From positions 1 to 32,932 of the forward strand of contig JAIRPD010000103.1 of the NCBI GenBank assembly GCA_031257195.1: a stretch of 32,932 nucleotides of DNA. Reading direction: 5' to 3'. A program made the position numbers and the translations under genes. Positions 31,304-32,932 of this stretch are shown in pieces. Position 1 is the first letter of the stretch, and each line of letters begins with the position of its first letter. Under the pieces are notes generated by a model that made no database searches, was not told the origin of the DNA, and was given only the letters and a program-made list of their open reading frames with translations. Source of the DNA: Treponema sp. Its GTDB lineage: Bacteria > Spirochaetota > Spirochaetia > Treponematales > Breznakiellaceae.

Positions 31304-32063
31304 GAAACAGCAAACAGCAAACAGCAAACAGCAAACAGCAAACAGCAAACAGCAAACAGCAAACAGCAAACGATATACCCCTTCTTTACTATTTAAACAA
31401 GCAAAGAATGTAGTAAAATTTGTTATAAAAAAATTATGTATACTATATGCCATTTTTCGATATTCAAAATTGCACAAAATTGGCGCGTTTACTATAGTCG
31501 CGAATAATTGTATCGCGGGTTTTTTATATCAGAAATATGGTATAAAATATTACTCGCCGACGATAGGTTTGCAATTTCCACAAGATGATTTCGTAAAATT
31601 TTGTTCCAATTTTGAGCATTACATTAACTGTGAGCTTGAGGAAAGTATTGAGAAAAAACAAGACATTTTCACGTCATTGGGGGGTGGTAAAATAAATTTT
31701 CCCGTAGGAACGCTTGATGATTTAACAATATTTTTCCAGCATTATAATGATTTTGATGACGCGAAGATGAAATGGGAATTAAGGAAAAAAAGAATAAATT
31801 ATGACAAATTATTTTTTGTATTTGTCGCGTATGATGATACGTCAATTGAAATATTAAAATCTTTTGAGGCGTTACCGATTAAAAATAAAATACTTATAAC
31901 AAATAAGAAACGCGATGAATGTTTAAAGGCATTCGCGTTATATAACGGGTTAAAACCATGGTATGAAAAAATGGACAATGGTTTTGGAAAAAAGTATTAT
32001 GAACAATATAATTTTTATAAATGGATTGTTAAGAATAATAAGGTACGGGCAAACGGCGTATAA
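31302..32063 (+). CDS. DUF1919 family protein, polysaccharide-locus type
   Basis: A 253-residue protein. The core from about residue 61 matches the DUF1919 family known from exopolysaccharide gene clusters (FTIVANNCIAGFLYQKYGIKYYSPTIGLQF, abbreviated here from TIVANNC to SPTIGL; later FPVGTLDD, YEQYNFYKWIV). The biochemical role is unknown. The first 23 residues are encoded by a heptanucleotide repeat and read QQTANSK three times; then comes a basic, hydrophobic stretch. ATG 31302 has AAAAGGAG (31280-31287) upstream, but 14 bases away; GTG 31263 is an alternative in frame. The gene is strikingly AT-rich and codon-poor in G/C compared with all neighbours, which suggests acquisition by transfer. 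Confidence 0.75.
   Translation: MKQQTANSKQQTANSKQQTANSKRYTPSLLFKQAKNVVKFVIKKLCILYAIFRYSKLHKIGAFTIVANNCIAGFLYQKYGIKYYSPTIGLQFPQDDFVKFCSNFEHYINCELEESIEKKQDIFTSLGGGKINFPVGTLDDLTIFFQHYNDFDDAKMKWELRKKRINYDKLFFVFVAYDDTSIEILKSFEALPIKNKILITNKKRDECLKAFALYNGLKPWYEKMDNGFGKKYYEQYNFYKWIVKNNKVRANGV
31305..31371 (+). repeat. Heptanucleotide tandem repeat (CAAACAG)n at the gene start
   Basis: Eight perfect copies of CAAACAG run from 31311 to 31366, flanked by a 6/7 copy before and a partial CAAAC after (about 9.6 copies in all). The unit is not divisible by three, so gain or loss of one copy shifts the downstream frame. The present copy number keeps the long frame open. Confidence 0.95.
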
Positions 32064-32504
32064 CGCGATTGTGTACGCACGGAAACCGCTTGCGCGGCGT
32101 CAGAAAGTCTTACGGTTGGTTGTTCTATGAAAAACCGCAACCTGGGTTACGCCCCTTTGCGCGGTTTTTCGTAGTTACATTTTTTTGCGTCCTGAAACCG
32201 CTATGCGGTTTCCTTGCCGGGCGTAAAAAACCTCATACGCGGGCTAGAGCGTAAAAATTTACTTGAATAAATGGAACCGGAATACAAAATTATGGGAATA
32301 ATACGGAAATAAAATTACCGGAAAATATAAACCATGCGCCTACGGCGCAAAAGGGAATAGAAAGCGGGAAATGTTAAAAACTCTCTCGAAAGGGGGCGGA
32401 GAGGCTCCTAATTGACCGCGCGAGCGGTCAACCTTACCGCCCCACCTCCCCCAACCACAGGGGATTTCCCCCAAATTTCGGATAACAAAAAGCGGGAAAG
32501 CCTC
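32064..32504. other. Gene-free region carrying several short hairpins
   Basis: No convincing gene is present. Besides the inverted repeat at 32129-32170, it holds GAAACCGC-TAT-GCGGTTTC (32194-32212), TGCGCC-TAC-GGCGCA (32335-32349) and TTGACCGC-GCGA-GCGGTCAA (32412-32431). Between them lie AT-rich stretches (32250-32330) unlike the rest of the window. Confidence 0.6.
32129..32170 (+). terminator. Long inverted repeat downstream of the DUF1919 gene
   Basis: GAAAAACCGC (32129-32138) and GCGGTTTTTC (32161-32170) are perfect arms with a 22-base loop; the right arm ends in a T run. It begins 66 bases after the stop codon and may be the terminator. Confidence 0.5.
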
Positions 32505-32533
32505 TTGAAATTTATTTTCCCCCATGATAGAAT
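32505..32533 (+). promoter_or_regulatory. Promoter of the small His/Cys gene, leaderless architecture
   Basis: TTGAAA (32505-32510), a 17-base spacer and an extended -10, TGA-TAGAAT (hexamer 32528-32533), followed by exactly six bases and ATG 32540. There is no ribosome-binding site. Confidence 0.65.
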
Positions 32534-32539
32534 AACTTT

Positions 32540-32869
32540 ATGGTAAAAGTTCCGCGAAAAACAGCCTTTTTTACCGCTTTAATGACCGCATGGCTGGCCT
32601 TGGCCGTCGTTTTTGCGGGCGTTTTTGTCATTGTGGAACATGACCATGAGCATATCGATGCCGCAGGCCATAGCGTCCCAAGCAGTGAAAACTGCCAAAT
32701 TTGTCTTGAAATACAAATCGCCCTGCGGCTTATAGAAGCCTTTGGACGGCTCGGCGTAAGCATGGCCCTCATCGGTTTCATCGTATATGCCCTTTCTTCT
32801 ATTATGAAACCACAACGGGCTTTTTGTCCGTCTAATCCCATTGCGCTCAAAGTAAAGTTCAACTGTTGA
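32540..32869 (+). CDS. Small membrane protein with His-rich and CxxC motifs, possible metal-uptake accessory
   Basis: A 109-residue protein. A first transmembrane helix or signal anchor (about 8-32) leads to EHDHEH (33-38), a further His44, and CQIC (52-55) followed by LEIQIAL; a second hydrophobic helix spans about 66-89. Small proteins with an HDH and CxxC segment of this type are often encoded at the head of zinc or other metal uptake operons in Firmicutes and spirochaetes, so a metal-binding role is plausible but inferred. It is probably the first gene of an operon that continues beyond the window. The downstream 63 bases contain no certain start. Confidence 0.65.
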   Translation: MVKVPRKTAFFTALMTAWLALAVVFAGVFVIVEHDHEHIDAAGHSVPSSENCQICLEIQIALRLIEAFGRLGVSMALIGFIVYALSSIMKPQRAFCPSNPIALKVKFNC

Positions 32870-32932
32870 TATAAACCTCCACAGCATGACAACACCCCAT
32901 TTCCTCAAATCTAAAATCCAAAGGGGAAATGG

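Noticed and set aside
31190-31477. Minus-strand frame reading LLFAVCC repeats across the heptanucleotide tract
   Set aside because: The repetitive translation is a by-product of the repeat; no ribosome-binding site or domain is present, and the plus strand has a recognisable protein.
32069-32254. A 61-codon frame after the DUF1919 gene
   Set aside because: It spans the inverted repeats, has an odd Arg/Phe/Lys-rich composition and no ribosome-binding site.

Overview
The window is a high-G+C (about 60% or more by eye), densely packed bacterial chromosome segment. Gene content points to a spirochaete of the Treponema group, probably an anaerobe. Pointers are a very large fused 2-hydroxyacyl-CoA dehydratase activase, a PerR plus reverse-rubrerythrin pair, an MlaE-F-D locus followed by a TPR lipoprotein, a single-chain class II glycyl-tRNA synthetase with an internal zinc finger, and outer-membrane-type proteins. 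The lineage is an inference; no rRNA or other marker gene lies in the window.

Layout. 32-2698: three unassigned genes (a membrane-anchored protein, a small Gly-rich protein, a 276-residue soluble protein). 2761-5192: a MacB/FtsX-type permease, its ATPase and an FMN-binding lipoprotein, resembling ABC modules that accompany P19/FTR1-type iron uptake; a palindrome overlaps the promoter. 5390-8162: argG-argH, the last two steps of arginine synthesis. 8213-11477: mlaE-mlaF-mlaD and a TPR lipoprotein, a lipid-transport operon closed by a clear terminator. 11517-12581 (minus): perR, then reverse rubrerythrin. 12755-17389: the giant activase/dehydratase protein, carrying an in-frame 11 x 21 bp minisatellite. 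17564-19437: patatin phospholipase and serine acetyltransferase, overlapping by one base. 19509-21908: a predicted outer-membrane barrel protein and a SPOR protein whose N-terminus looks like a catalytically dead RlpA. 27728-21989 (minus): glyS, a diacylglycerol-kinase-like enzyme, a hybrid histidine kinase and a response regulator, every junction overlapping. 27846-31156: a DUF1015 protein and a GH36-type alpha-galactosidase, overlapping by ATGA. 31302-32063: an AT-rich, probably acquired DUF1919 gene whose 5' end is a 7-bp tandem repeat. 32064-32539: a gene-free stretch with several short hairpins. 32540-32869: a small His/Cys-containing membrane protein.

The most notable signals are these: (1) the heptanucleotide tract at the start of the DUF1919 gene, which could switch it on and off by frameshift; (2) a repeated promoter architecture in which a -10 hexamer is followed by exactly six bases and then ATG, implying leaderless transcripts for perR, mlaE, the DUF1015 gene, the small metal-binding-like gene and a 9-codon mini-ORF coupled to argG; (3) the RlpA-like pseudoenzyme; (4) the minisatellite in the activase; (5) a signalling operon translationally chained to glyS. 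No CRISPR array, tRNA, rRNA, transposase or phage gene was seen.
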